From Pogostemon cablin (taxonomy: Eukaryota > Streptophyta > Magnoliopsida > Lamiales > Lamiaceae), in NCBI GenBank assembly GCA_023678885.1, contig CM042987.1, positions 30,032,927 through 30,096,926 on the forward strand: a DNA stretch of 64,000 nucleotides, written 5' to 3'. Positions within the stretch are counted from its first letter, which is position 1, and each line of letters opens with the position of its first letter. The notes under the pieces are model-generated. The model ran no database searches, was not told the origin of the DNA, and was given only the letters and a program-made list of their open reading frames with translations. The position numbers and the translations under genes were made by a program. Shown piece after piece: positions 13,450 to 24,005 of the stretch.

Positions 13450-13885
13450 TCACATCAATATGTACAAGGATTGGAGGGGAACAAACCCGATATCTTTGAA
13501 GTATTCATGCTCAAGAAAACTTCTTGCAGTGATTCGTTTGCTGGGGCCTAGGCTCCGCATTTTCTGTACAAGAGCAAAAATCAGCTGAACATCATTTTCT
13601 CAAAACATGTTTGAAAAGAGAAAGAGAGGAGGGGAGAGGGATATTACACCAAGGAGGTCAAGGCCAGCTGCATTAAGATTAGGAACCAAAGTAGCCATAT
13701 CCTGTGAAGAAATTATGCCAATAATAAGTCTGTATATCATAAATGACACATATAAGAAATGCGGAAGTAGAAGAATTCGGGATTCATCCTGTTTCAATCA
13801 CCTTAGGTGGCCATTTTCGAAATGCAGAATTAAAATCGGTCAAATATATCACTCCATGCCATGTATCTTCATTTGGGGTGCCCAT
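13450..13885 (-). pseudogene. 3' fragment of a CDKA/CDC2-type cyclin-dependent kinase gene
   Basis: Three segments in order, each in frame and bounded by GT-AG sites where a splice is needed: 13885-13802 (MGTPNEDTWHGV ... FRKWPPK), 13701-13648 (DMATLVPNLNAAGLDLLG) and 13563-13450 (MRSLGPSKRITARS, LEHEYFKDIGFVP, then a run-on to TGA). In plant CDKA the same stretch is the C-lobe end of the kinase, with a DPSKRI motif and a stop directly after FVP. Here the Asp of DPSKRI is Gly, the stop is lost (ten extra residues), and no N-lobe, PSTAIRE helix or catalytic HRD/DFG segment is seen anywhere upstream. Retained introns mean it arose by DNA duplication, not retrotransposition. Confidence 0.85.
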
Positions 13886-14100
13886 GATTCTTCAATACAA
13901 AAGGCATAATAAACAGAGATTATTATTATTTAATGGATAGTGAGTAATTGTGTTAATGAATGTGTATTAGTGTCCCATGTATCAGAAAAAGAAATGAGGT
14001 TCTTTGGTGTGACAATCAAAATGGTAAAATAGGATCTTTACATAGGGACAGGGAGTAAATTATTTATAAAATACTTATTAATTTTTATAGTAATGATATA

Positions 14101-14390
14101 CTCCCTCCGTCCCCCAAAGTATTTCACACTTTCCTTTTTCATCCGTCCCTCAAAGTATTTCACACTTCACTTTTACTAAAAATGGTAATGAATACACTAT
14201 AATAATACTTACTTTTTACACATATCCCAACAAAATACTCACTTTTTCACACATTCCAATAACTTTACACACCTTATTCATTAAATTAACTAAAATATTT
14301 CTTCTCTTTCTTACTTTATACTTAAAAAGTCAAAATTTTCTTAAACTCCGCGCACACAAATACGTGAAATACATCGGGGGACGGAGGGAG
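14101..14390. mobile_element. Stowaway-type MITE (copy A only)
   Basis: Terminal inverted repeats ctccctccgtcccc ... ggggacggagggag, flanked by TA target-site duplications at 14099-14100 and 14391-14392. It is 290 bp with no ORF. The paralogous position in copy B (taatgatttaagatgtag at about 15981-15998) lacks it, an empty site that confirms the insertion. Stowaway MITEs are moved by Tc1/mariner transposases supplied in trans. Confidence 0.92.
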
Positions 14391-14540
14391 TAAGATGTAG
14401 TACCACTTCTTTATTTGGTTAAATCATCTGTGTAGTCGTATTAAAACAAGAATCCCAAATAGTGGAGTAATATTTATGGGCTTCTTTTCCATATTTGAAA
14501 TTGGGCCCCATTATATGAATCAAGCCTATCATTAAATTTA

Positions 14541-15582
14541 GGGTGACATTATTGCCTCCTGAAATAATAGTGAAGGCACCCAAAATTTAAAAAAATTTAT
14601 ACTGAAAATACTATTCTAACTTTATTAAACTTACCTTGGTTACCATCTCCACCAACTAATATCAGTAAGAAATCTACCTGTCGCTGCGCAGCTGTGCCAC
14701 CGGAGTTCAACCGTCCATTACGTCGCCGAAAGAAATATCTGTATGCCCACAAACAACGCACAACAGTGCACCACAAAAAGTACAGGGCTGAAAATTGAGG
14801 GAAAAAAATTGCAGATTTCGTAAAGGAGAAGTTTTTTATATTCCATTTTCTAATAATATCTGTGGCCGTATTCAATTTCAAACATAGACTTTCAAGTGTG
14901 TTAGATAATCAGGCACCGATTTCACAAATCCTTAATTGTTGAAGACTCAAAATTAACTTTGGAATTTCAACTTAATTTGGATGAGAAACAGGAGAGAGTG
15001 TAAATTCATTAAAAATTAAACTGTTAAATTAATTTTTGGTTCACAAATTTGGTTGCTCAAAGAACCAAGAATTACTCCATTCGATTGCGGGATTAATGAA
15101 GAATTCAAGATTGCTTACTAACATCAAATATGATTTTTTTTCCCGGTAGAAGAGGTAGCCCAATTGTTTATTCTGTATGTGATGACGAGTCATTATTCGG
15201 CGACATGCAGGGATTCTCAGATTTGCGTCGCGTGCTCTGGCGAAGGTTAGTAGATTTCGACTGGGACCTTGTGATAAGCGGCGGCGAAACTGGCAGTGGC
15301 GTGGTGATTGACAATGCGGCGATTTTTCCGGGAAAGCAAGTCGCGATCGGGGTATTTCTTTCAGCAAAGGTATGGATGGTTGAACTCGGCTCCGATACGA
15401 CGGGTTTTCAGTGAGGTGGCGGAGTAGCTGGACTCCGGTGGCATGGAGGCAGGGAGCCAGCAATGAGATTGGTTGGAAGTGTAAATGTAATAAAAGGTAA
15501 GTTTAGCAGTAGGGTTAGAATTGTATTTTTATTATAATTTTTTTCAACTCGGGTACCATCGATAATGTTTTGGGTGTCGCCC
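14541..15582. mobile_element. Mutator-like (MULE) element with GC-rich cargo (Pack-MULE candidate)
   Basis: This 1042 bp insertion is flanked by a perfect 9 bp duplication, ttaaattta, at 14532-14540 and 15583-15591. The matching empty site, a single ttaaattta, is at 19636-19644 in copy B. The ends are long imperfect inverted repeats of roughly 100 bp: gggtgacattatt on the left and, reversed, gggcgacaccc on the right; deeper in, aaatacnattctaac and taaacttacctt are shared. A 9 bp duplication plus long inverted repeats is diagnostic of Mutator superfamily elements. There is no transposase. Instead 15130-15470 is markedly GC-richer than its surroundings and open in several frames, as expected of captured host exon sequence. 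Confidence 0.85.
15041..15463 (-). other. Putative captured gene segment inside the MULE
   Basis: A 140-codon minus-strand frame spans the GC-rich core of the element. A 94-codon plus-strand frame (15130-15414) and a further minus frame also run through it, so coding direction is uncertain. I do not recognise a family. Base composition (many cg dinucleotides, in contrast to AT-rich flanks) supports origin from a host gene's 5' exon, as is typical of Pack-MULE cargo. No intact host source is seen in this window. Confidence 0.4.
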
Positions 15583-16149
15583 TTAAATTTAAATTCATAT
15601 AGGTCAATTTCCTTGGAATATTTTGTACCTGAATATAATGGGCCCAACATCAAATTAATTCATCCTAGAATGAAAATCAAGCTGCTTTCATCCTCTCGGA
15701 GGCTTCTAAGGCATTTTTTTTCGCTATATATATGCATCCCTTGATAAGAGTTCCATTTGCCATTTGCTTTTAAACAGGGAGTATATTATTTGATGCATAG
15801 TGAGTAGTTGTATTAGTGGGTATGTGGACCCCCTATTTTAATTCTATGTGAGTGGGTTCCATTTATTTAAAAAAGAAAATAAAATTCTTTTAAGTGAGAC
15901 AACCAAAATGGTAAAATATGACTTTTACCTCGGGACGAAGGGAGTAAATTATTTATAAAATACTCATTAATTTTTATAGTAATGATTTAAGATGTAGTAC
16001 TCCCTCCGTCCCACGTATTTTTACCCACTTTCTATTTTGGGGTGTCCCACGTATTTTTACCCACTTCTTTTTTTGGCAAAAATATATATTATTTTATTAC
16101 CTACTTTTTACAATCTCAACAACTTTAATTACTTTTTTACACTTTATTC

Positions 16150-17082
16150 TATTGGGCTTGCCCCAAAATAGTTGGCCCACAAGAAGATAATTAAAATAGA
16201 AGCCCAAGAATGGTGGCCCATGTTGATTAATTAAATAAGGCCCATTTTATTTAATTAATGGTGATGGCCACGTGAATAATCCTTAAATGGGTTAGTGAAT
16301 TAAAATTCACAGAGCGTGAATTGAGAAGGAGCATAAAAGATACAGAATAGGAGGGAGAAACAGGGAAAGGAAAGAGGGAAGAGGGTTTCGGGAGAAAATA
16401 CCCAAATTTGGAGGTTCGTTTCTTCACCGTTTCACTTCAAATTTCAAGGGGGAGTTCGTGGCGACGTTCTCTACACATTGATCAGAGTGGATTTCGTAGA
16501 AACATCTCCAAGGGGTACAAATGAGAATCGGGTGACACGTATTCTATTTGTGCTATTTTATTCTCTTTTCTTCCATTGTTGTCTTATATTCCAATAGGGG
16601 TTCTCTTGAGGCTATTCTGATGATTCTGTGATTGTATTCCCCTACTAGTGATAGGGATGGTGTTCCCCTACTTGTGATAGGGAGTTGTTTTCCCTTACTT
16701 GTGATAGGACTTGTGATAGGGAGTTGTATTCTCCTACTTGTGATAGGGAGATAGATTGGTGTTCCTCTACTAGTGATAGAGATGGTATTCCCCTACTTGT
16801 GATAAGGAGATTGAACTGTGTACTTTTGTGCATTAGTGGATTGTTTCCTGGACGAGAGGTCCCGTGGTTTTTACCCTCAGGTTGAAGGGGTTTTCCACGT
16901 TAAAATTCCTGGTGTTGATTCTGCGTACATTTCTGCATATTTAATTGATTTGTGGTTTCTACGATATTTGAGTGGAATGATTTGTGCATTGATATAATTT
17001 GGGATTTATTGTATTTCCGCTGTGCCGATATATCATTGTATGTATTGTCTGTCCTAGTTGAATAGGACCCCATTCCACAACA
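16150..17082 (+). repeat. 5' LTR of the Copia element
   Basis: Starts tattgggcttgcc (first bases mutated from tg) and ends ccattccacaaca. It contains an internal minisatellite at about 16630-16810 built from ctacttgtgataggga units, with more units than in the 3' LTR, which accounts for its greater length (933 against 894 bp). Confidence 0.92.
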
Positions 17083-17083
17083 G

Positions 17084-17095
17084 TGGTACCAGAGC
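17084..17095 (+). other. Primer-binding site of the Copia element
   Basis: tggtaccagagc, one base after the 5' LTR end. It differs by one base from the usual tggtatcagagc complementary to the 3' end of initiator tRNA-Met. Confidence 0.85.
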
Positions 17096-17113
17096 TTTGG
17101 TTAAGCAGAAATC

Positions 17114-18430
17114 ATGGAGGGTATTGGTTCTATGATTAAGCTGAATGCTGAGAATTATTCTATTTGGAAGCCTATGATGGAGGATTTACTTTACTGCAAA
17201 GATTTGTATGATCCTATTAGTGGTAAAGATGATAAAGAAGCCAAACCAGAAAAAATGGATGATAAAGTATGGGAAAAGTTTGGTAGAAAGACAATTGCTA
17301 CAATCAGGCAGTGGGTAGATATTAGTGTATTTCATCATGTGGCTACGGAGACCAACCCAAGGGAATTATGAAAAAAATTGCAGGAATTGTATGAGAGAAA
17401 GAATGCCCAGAACAAAGCATTTATTATTAGAAAGTTAGTGAACTTGAAGTATAAAGATGAGAGTTCTGTGGCAGAGCACTTGAATGTATTTCAAGACTTG
17501 GTGAATCAGCTTTCTACCATGAATATCACATTTGATGATGAAGTGCAGGCTTTATTTTTATTGAGTTCTCTACCTGATAGCTGGGAGACTATGGTGGTGA
17601 CACTCAGTAATGCAGCTCCGAATGGAAAGTTGACATTGAACATGGTCAAAGAAAATATGTTTAATGAAGAGACTAGAAGAAAAGAAGTAGGAGCCAGCTA
17701 TTCGTCGCAGGCACTTGTTACAGAAAACAGAGGTTGAGGCTGGAGAGGAGGACACAAAGACTATAGGTCTAAATCCAAGGAGGAATTCAAGTGTTATCAT
17801 TGTGGTGGACCCAACCACTTGAAAAGAAATTGCAGAATCTGGAAGGAAGAAAAAGAATTGAATCAGAAGAAGTCAGAGGATAAGAATACAACAACCTTTG
17901 TCACGCATTACGACGATAATGATACTGTAGTTTGTGTGAGCGGTGAATGTCTTCATGTGGAGGATCCCGATGTTGAATGGATTGCTGATTCGGGAGCTTC
18001 ACATCATTGTACTACAAGGAGAGAGTTGTTTACAAGCTACAGATCAAGAGATTTTGGTCACTTGTTCATGGGGAACAAGAGTGTTGCACCTGTAGTTGGT
18101 GTTGGTGACATGGTTATTGAGACTGAGTTGGGACACAGACTGACTTTGAAGAACGTGAGACATGTCCCAGAGTTGCGCCACAACTTGATTGCTGTCAATG
18201 TACTTGACAGGGAGGGATTCGAGCAAAATTTTGCAAATGGTAATTGGAGGCTTACCAAGGATTCTTTGCTTGTTAGCGAAGGGAAGCTTTGTTGTACGCT
18301 CTACAGGACAAAGCTAAGGATTGCTCGGGACCAGTTATTAGCAGATATTGATGATTCATCTTCGAATTTGTGGCACAACAGACTTGAGCATGAATTGTGT
18401 GCCGGGCTGACCGGCATGAGCTCGAGATAA
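17114..18430 (+). pseudogene. Copia gag-protease remnant with two in-frame stops
   Basis: The frame reads from MEGIGSMIKLNAENYSIW (retrotransposon Gag, UBN2-type domain) through a CCHC zinc knuckle (CYHCGGPNHLKRNC near 17790-17830) to the aspartic protease active site WIADSGASHH (near 17980) and the start of the GAG-pre-integrase motif (LWHNRLEH near 18370), then stops at 18430. Two TGA codons interrupt it: one where LWKKL is expected (17369, TGG to TGA) and one in an Arg/Gly stretch (17735, probably CGA to TGA). Both are transitions of the kind caused by deamination of methylated cytosine. The element cannot be autonomous. Confidence 0.92.
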
Positions 18431-18467
18431 GTGTGAGATACAATCAACTATTTGGAGAGGGGGAGAT

Positions 18468-19361
18468 TGTTGGGCTTGCCCCAAAATAGTTGGCCCACAA
18501 GAAGATAATTAAAATAGAAGCCCAAGAATGGTGGCCCATGTTGATTAATTAAATAAGGCCCATTTTATTTAATTAATGGTGATGGCCACGTGAATAACCC
18601 TTAAATGGGTTAGTGAATTAAAATTCACAGAGCGTGAATTGAGAAGGAGCAGAAAAGATACAGAATAGGAGGGAGAAACAGGGAAAGGAAAGAGGGAAGA
18701 GGGTTTCGGGAGAAAATACCCAAATTTGGAGGTCCGTTTCTTCACAGTTTCACTTCAAATTTCAAGGGAGAGTTCGTGGCGACGTTCTCTACACATTGAT
18801 TGGAGTGGATTTCGTAGAAACATCTCCAAGGGATACAAATGAGAATCGGGTGACACGTATTCTATTTGTGCTATTTTATTCTCTTTTTTGCCATTGTTGT
18901 CTTGTATTCCAAGAGGGGTTCTCTTGAGGTTATTCTGATGATTCTGTGATTGTATTCCCCTACTAGTGATAGGGATGGTGTTCCCCTACTTGTGATAAGG
19001 AGTTGTATTCCCCTACTTGTGATAGGGAGATAGATTGATGTTCCTCTACTAGTGATAGAGATGGTATTCCCCTACTTGTGATAGGGAGATTGAACCGTGT
19101 ACTTTTGTGCATTAGTGGATTGTTTCCTGGACGAGAGGTCCCGTGGTTTTTACCCTCAGGTTGAAGGGGTTTTCCACGTTAAAATTCCTGGTGTTGATTC
19201 TGCGTACATTTCTGCATATTTAATTGATTTGTGGTTTCTGCGATATTTGAGTGGAATGATTTTTGCATTGATATAATTTGGGATTTATTGTGTTTCCACT
19301 GTGCCGATATATCATTGTATGTATTGTCTGTCCTAGTTGAATAGGACCCCATTCCACAACA
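18468..19361 (+). repeat. 3' LTR of the Copia element
   Basis: Starts tgttgggcttgcc directly after the polypurine tract and ends attccacaaca, followed by the tattc duplication. It has the same layout as the 5' LTR with scattered substitutions and fewer minisatellite units. Confidence 0.92.
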
Positions 19362-19786
19362 TATTCATCATTCCCAATAACTTTATTCATTTTTTATTTT
19401 TAAATTACTAATTTATCCCTACTTTTTCTTACATTATATATTAAAAAAATAAAACGTCTTAATCTCCGTGCCCGTACAAATGGGTAAAAATACCCGGGAC
19501 GGAGGGAGTACTATTTTATTTGGTTAAATCATCTGTGTACTCTCGTATTAAAACAAGAATCCGAAATAGTGTAATATTTATGGGCTTCCTTTCCATATTT
19601 GAAATTGGGCCCTATTATATGGATCAGGCCGATCCTTAAATTTAAACTCATATAGGTCCAGCTCCTTGGAATATTTTGTACCTAAAACCCAACATCAAAT
19701 CAGTTCATTTTTTAGAATGAAAATCGAGCTGCTTTCATCTTCCCGGAGGTTTCTAAACCTTAAATAAATCCTTTTCTCTTTTTCTC

Positions 19787-20368
19787 TTGAAGAAGAAAAA
19801 CCTCCTCACGCTCTGCGGTTGCTTGTCTCTGGTAAGTAACTCAGTTCTCCTTGACTCTGCTCTGACATCCCTTTCATTTTCACATTTTTATTTGGTAATT
19901 TTTGTGGATTCATACTTTGATTTTCAATTACACAGCGTATTCGCCCACACGATTCTAACAGTTGCTGTTTCTCTAGCACCGACCTTTTCTGTTATGTTGT
20001 TTTAATTGTGAATCTTATCTCTGCCTGCGGTGATACCTATTCCTCAAATGATGGGGATAGGATGTTTTGGTGAAAAAAATTATTTTTACATGTGTTTATA
20101 GACGCTATACTATTGAGGCATTATTGTGAAATGTAATATTAAGAATTCTTTAGATGTCATTTCGATGCTAAATGAGCATGAATAATTTTTTAGATTGTTC
20201 ACATGGAGTGTATTTCCGATTGCTTCCTTATTCTTCATATTATGCAATCAAACTAGAAAGTCTCAGTTTTGTGGATGGTTTCTTCAACATTGTGGATTAT
20301 TTCTTTCTGGAATAGGATTTCTAATTTTAGCTCAAATGACATATTTCGCAGATAAGGTTCTGTGGCAG
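19787..20368 (+). promoter_or_regulatory. 5' UTR exon and leader intron of the S6 gene
   Basis: The sequence before the S6 coding exon has a good donor (ctctg/gtaagtaac, intron from 19832) and a good acceptor (ctgtggcag/tttgac, exon from 20369). This implies a non-coding first exon ending at 19831 and a 537 bp leader intron. The promoter lies to the left, in duplicated DNA (copy B right part, about 19510-19770). The exact transcription start is not visible. Confidence 0.65.
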
Positions 20369-20381
20369 TTTGACTGCAAAG

Positions 20382-21662
20382 ATGCCTCTTTATGATTGCA
20401 TGTTATTGTTGAAACCCGCTGTCTCTAAGGAGGCTATTATGGATTTGGTTACACGGGTAGGAAAGCATGTTTACAAAAGGAATGGTGTGCTGACTGAAGT
20501 GAAGTCCTTGGGAGCAGTTCAGTTGGGTTATGGGATAAAGAAGCTCGATGGACGATATTATCAAGTAAATCTTGCTCATCTTAATTTCAGCATAAAGATA
20601 TGGTGTTATATTATGGTGCAGGTTATGTTATTTTCTTTATCAGTTCTGATATGTCAAGTTAGTTATATTTGTAACAATTGTTCTGCATACTTTGCTTTGA
20701 TGTTCTGAGTTACTGCAAGTTGTCTTCCTTTTATAATTTCACTTTGATCTATAAAATTTATGAAGAAATGAGTTCAAGTTATTAATGATGCTTAGAGTGC
20801 AAAAATGTTTCAAACTTTCTTACCTATAATAATCACACAGTTGAATGATGGATGACTTTGGTTGATAGTTGATGCTCTTCTGGAGTCGATAATACTAGGA
20901 TATCTATTCTCTAAGCTATCATCTGGTCTGAGTAAGTTAGACTTTGAAATTTATGTTTATACCCAACATTCGGCAGTGTTACGGCTGGCTTGTGTGATTA
21001 CTGCCCATGGTTGATCTGGACAAATGAAGGACTTAGTGAGTAATGCCATCTCGCTGAAACCTTTGTTATCATAATTGTTAAATGTGTCTCTTGCGTGTTT
21101 GTTCTTGTTACAATTTCTCTGGATATCTTATGCTTTTCTTAATATGAAGCTGTGCGAATCCATGTGTAGAATGGAATTTCCTCGAGATTTCAAGCTAATT
21201 TTTTTTCTTTGTAAATCTATTTTCCTTCTCAATTCCTTCTGTTCTCACCTCCACCCTCAGTATATATGTTTAGTAATGACTAAAATTTTCATCTTGTTTA
21301 GAGCATAATTATGCAAGTTGAAGATGTATTGTAATATTTTGTAAGAGCAAGTATCATTGTCGCTGATTATTAATTAGTATACCGTGTAGGGTCAACTGAT
21401 GCAAATGACTATGATGACACCACCCAATTTCAATACTGAGCTATATTACCTAAACAAGGAGGACCGGTTGCTCCGATGGCTTTTGGTTAAACATCGTAAC
21501 ATGAAATCTGAGCAAGACACTTTTGATGAAGATGATGTTATAAGTGAGCATAGGCGTTATAGGAATAACATTTTTGATGAGGACGGCGAAATTGAAGAAG
21601 ACGAGGATGATGATGATGATGAGGATGAAGTGGGTGAGCAATCCCAACTAACAGAAGGATGA
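20382..21662 (+). CDS. Bacterial-type ribosomal protein S6 (bS6), organellar, two coding exons
   Basis: A nuclear gene for a small-subunit ribosomal protein of bacterial type. In plants this short form (MPLYDCMLLLKP start) is known as a mitochondrial-type S6/EF1B-like protein, where S6 binds rRNA with S18. Exons 20382-20564 and 21390-21662 join in frame (donor caa/gtaaat, acceptor gtgtag/ggtcaa) to give 151 residues. Residues 1-95 form the S6 fold: MPLYDCMLLLKP strand, RVGKHVYKRNGVLTEVKSLG, QLGYGIKKLDGRYYQGQ, and NKEDRLLRWLLVKHRN. Residues 115-151 are a strongly acidic tail (DEDGEIEEDEDDDDDEDEV). No cleavable targeting peptide is obvious. ATG 20382 is chosen because the family begins there; a TTG twelve bases upstream is not a plant start. 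The 825 bp intron carries no recognised feature. Confidence 0.93.
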
Positions 21663-23440
21663 TATGGCTATGGGGTATGGAGTTTGGTTTTATATGAATA
21701 CCACTTCAGAAACTATTATCAAGATCAAGTGCTAGTTTTAGTATCGAATAGTTAACATTTCGAAGGCTATGTGATACTTGAGGGAGTTTGGTTGGTGGTA
21801 TAACCCTCGTGTAGGGGAATTATAGCCCCTGTTTGGGTATTTTTAGGAGATACTTGTCAATATTATTTCTTTGTCCCGCATTAAGATTTATATTCTCCAT
21901 TTTAATTTATCGCATTAAGGTTTATATTCTTCATTTTGATTTATTCTAAATTAAGGTTTGCATTTTATTTTTTTAAGTTGGGAATCACACAACAATTATT
22001 TATCTTATTTATTTTATAAGAGGTCTACTCATTAAAATTAATTCAAAAGTGAAAAGCAAACGCAAGTTTTAGTGGGGAGGGAATGGAGGGAGTATATTTC
22101 GTTGGAGGTGGTTCGAATACCCACCTAAAGACTTTACATAAATTGTACCTAATGCGATATGTGTATTTCAGTAAACTGTAAAAGAAATGGGTGTTAGAAT
22201 CGTCGCCTATATATCATTTATCTTGCTTCCTTATATAAGCACTAACACAGTTAAGCTACTATAATTTAAAAAAAAATATAAATTAAATTAGGAGTATATT
22301 TTAATTTTTTTTATTTATCTTTGTTTTTCATTAAAATATAAAAGTAAATCTTAACATAAACTAAAAATAGATCAAATTAACTTTTATTTTTTTTCCTTAT
22401 AATTTAAGTAGATATTAATCCTTTTCTCTTACTGTGTGCATGGTGATCAATTCATTAACATAGTAATGCCAATTTATTTTTATGTGACTAAACAATATAA
22501 TTATGATTTTATTATATCATCTTATGATTTTTTATTTTTTATTTTTATATACAAAAAGCATAAATGAAAATTTTCCACCGCCCCTGAAATCATTGGATCG
22601 ACTATCCCTGATTTTATTAATATTACACATTTCACATCCCTGTTTCATTTATCGTCCATTTGTTAAGTAAATATCATGTATTATAATTCTTTTCTAAATT
22701 AAAGTAGCAAGGGCTTAATTAATTATAATTTTTTAGGGTATAACATTTTCACAAAATATATAAAGATGTGGGTTGGGAAAATTTTGAATGTTTATATTTT
22801 ATTTTAGAATATAATATATGACATGTCTAATGAGATCAACTGTTTCACAATAGTATTTCATCTACTATTTCATAAATTAAATGATTGACACGTGGCACAA
22901 TCAATGCTCAAAATTTAATACTTGCCCCAAGAATTTAATGATCATTTGTAGGGTATGGTATTTTATGTTATGAAACACTGAAAATGTAACAGAAATTCAA
23001 CTTGATGACATGTCATCTAAAATCCCATTTCTCATTTTATATATGTATAGATAAACAATTGTGAATGAAAAATTTTACTTGAAAATTAGGTCAGTATAAT
23101 TAATCCCACCATTAATCTTAACCTATATATCTTAAGTGACAAATCTCCCACAATACCATAGAGCAATATAACAATCAATGCATAATACTCCAAACTTGCA
23201 GCAACCAATGAAAAACAAATGGATTTACAAACATATAGTATACTACACAATATGCAGCTTCATGAATATTCCAATAACAACAATTTCAATTCCCATTCTA
23301 AATATTAAGTGTTTTTAGATTATCTAACGTGCCCTTATATTCTTTAGAAGCATCAAACTCTCTCTGCAACATATAACAAACAACTTCCGTATACATGTTA
23401 GTGCATCAAAAAATTATATACACATATATACAATCTAGCT
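21663..23440. other. Intergenic DNA with degraded MITE remnants
   Basis: No gene is recognised. About 21860-22095 looks like a degenerate Stowaway copy: two internal aaggtttatattctt-type repeats and a right end ggaatggagggagtat. 22100-22260 has a B-box-like ggttcgaatac but no convincing A box, so a SINE is not called. The remainder is AT-rich with no clear structure. Confidence 0.5.
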
Positions 23441-23446
23441 ACCTCA

Positions 23447-23977
23447 CCCACCTATATGCATCTCGAATTGCTTCGTTATGAGGAGCCAACCCACTGCCTT
23501 CTTATATGCATCCGACGACATCGGGTAGTTCTTCACACACCCACAACACATACATCAATCCAATGTTGTAATAATTAATCTTAACTTAAATACGCATATG
23601 AATGCATGTATGCACATACGTGCCTAGAGAAGTTTCCATGCAGACCCTAGTCAAGCATAACCCTTGGCCCAATATGGGTTGCCTCTAACACACTCCTCAG
23701 CATATGTACAGCAACACCCCGTTGCCCAAGCGTTCCTAGCACTCACTCCGACTCGCCCGAATTTTTTCATCACTCGGAGTTATATATATTAGACTGCATG
23801 CAATATATATGAAGATGATGATTATAATTTATAATGATCATATGTAGTACAATATAACATAATTAAGATTAATACCTCTGTGTAATATTTGATTGCAGAA
23901 GTGTAATCGTATTTTCTACATGCATCGTCTCCTTTCTTCTTCAAATGCTTTTGGTACATATCTTTTATTTTTCTTCT
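23447..23977 (-). pseudogene. TPR-protein pseudogene (5' truncated)
   Basis: Three minus-strand pieces read as tetratricopeptide repeat protein. 23977-23876, between a good acceptor (ctgttccag) and donor (gag/gtatta), gives KDMYQKHLKKKGDDACRKYD and YTSAIKYYTE, a classical TPR helix pair. About 23780-23630 gives AEECVRGNPYWAKGYA, then an in-frame TGA where Arg is usual, then LGSAWKLL. About 23530-23447 gives SSDAYKKAVG, a one-base shift, then PHNEAIRDAYRWVR and a stop. The internal stop and frameshift show it is dead. Upstream exons are missing: a solo LTR begins at 24006, just beyond the first remaining exon, and may have cut the gene. Confidence 0.75.
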
Positions 23978-24005
23978 CTGGAACAGTATAAATATATTTT
24001 GGGAC

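Larger units (their letters stand above)
13905..15770. repeat. Tandem duplication upstream of the S6 gene, copy A
   Basis: Without its two inserted elements (14101-14390 and 14541-15582), this region matches copy B (15771-15999 plus 19509-19770). Shared words are atagtgagta (13935 / 15799), gtaaattatttataaaatac (14055 / 15943), tttttatagtaatgat, aagatgtagta, tttggttaaatcatctgtgta, tatttatgggctt, atttgaaattgggcc, ttggaatattttgtacct and gaaaatc-agctgctttcatc. Copy B's right end is the 5' region of the S6 gene, so copy A is an extra copy of that gene's upstream DNA. Confidence 0.85.
16150..19361 (+). mobile_element. Truncated Copia LTR retrotransposon
   Basis: A 3.2 kb element with a 5 bp target-site duplication tattc (16145-16149 and 19362-19366). 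The LTRs are 16150-17082 and 18468-19361. A primer-binding site tggtaccagagc (initiator tRNA-Met type, as in Copia) starts at 17084, and a polypurine tract ggagagggggaga lies at 18454-18466. The internal region encodes Gag, a zinc knuckle, protease and the first residues of the pre-integrase domain, then jumps to the polypurine tract: integrase core, reverse transcriptase and RNase H are deleted. The 5' LTR begins ta instead of the tg kept in the 3' LTR. The LTRs differ at many positions, so this is not a very recent insertion. Confidence 0.93.
16000..19508. mobile_element. Second Stowaway MITE, split by a Copia element
   Basis: Left end ctccctccgtcccacgtattttt at 16000, right end aatacccgggacggagggag at 19508, TA duplications at 15998-15999 and 19509-19510. 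The MITE body is 16000-16149 and 19367-19508. The LTR element at 16150-19361 was inserted into it later. Only copy B carries this MITE. Confidence 0.88.
15771..19770. repeat. Tandem duplication upstream of the S6 gene, copy B (interrupted)
   Basis: Partner of 13905-15770. The ancestral sequence is 15771-15999 joined to 19509-19770. Between them sits a Stowaway MITE that itself holds a Copia element. The paralogous position in copy A (gtagtaccacttctttatttgg, about 14397) has no MITE. Confidence 0.85.

Noticed and set aside
16630..16810. Regularly spaced ctacttgtgataggga repeats, CRISPR-like at first sight
   Set aside because: They sit inside the LTR of a plant Copia element, are direct minisatellite units without unique spacers, and recur in the other LTR.
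21450..21647. A minus-strand frame with hydrophobic repeats
   Set aside because: Antisense of the acidic tail of the S6 exon.
22100..22130. B-box-like ggttcgaatac, possible second SINE
   Set aside because: No A box at the right distance and no flanking duplication.
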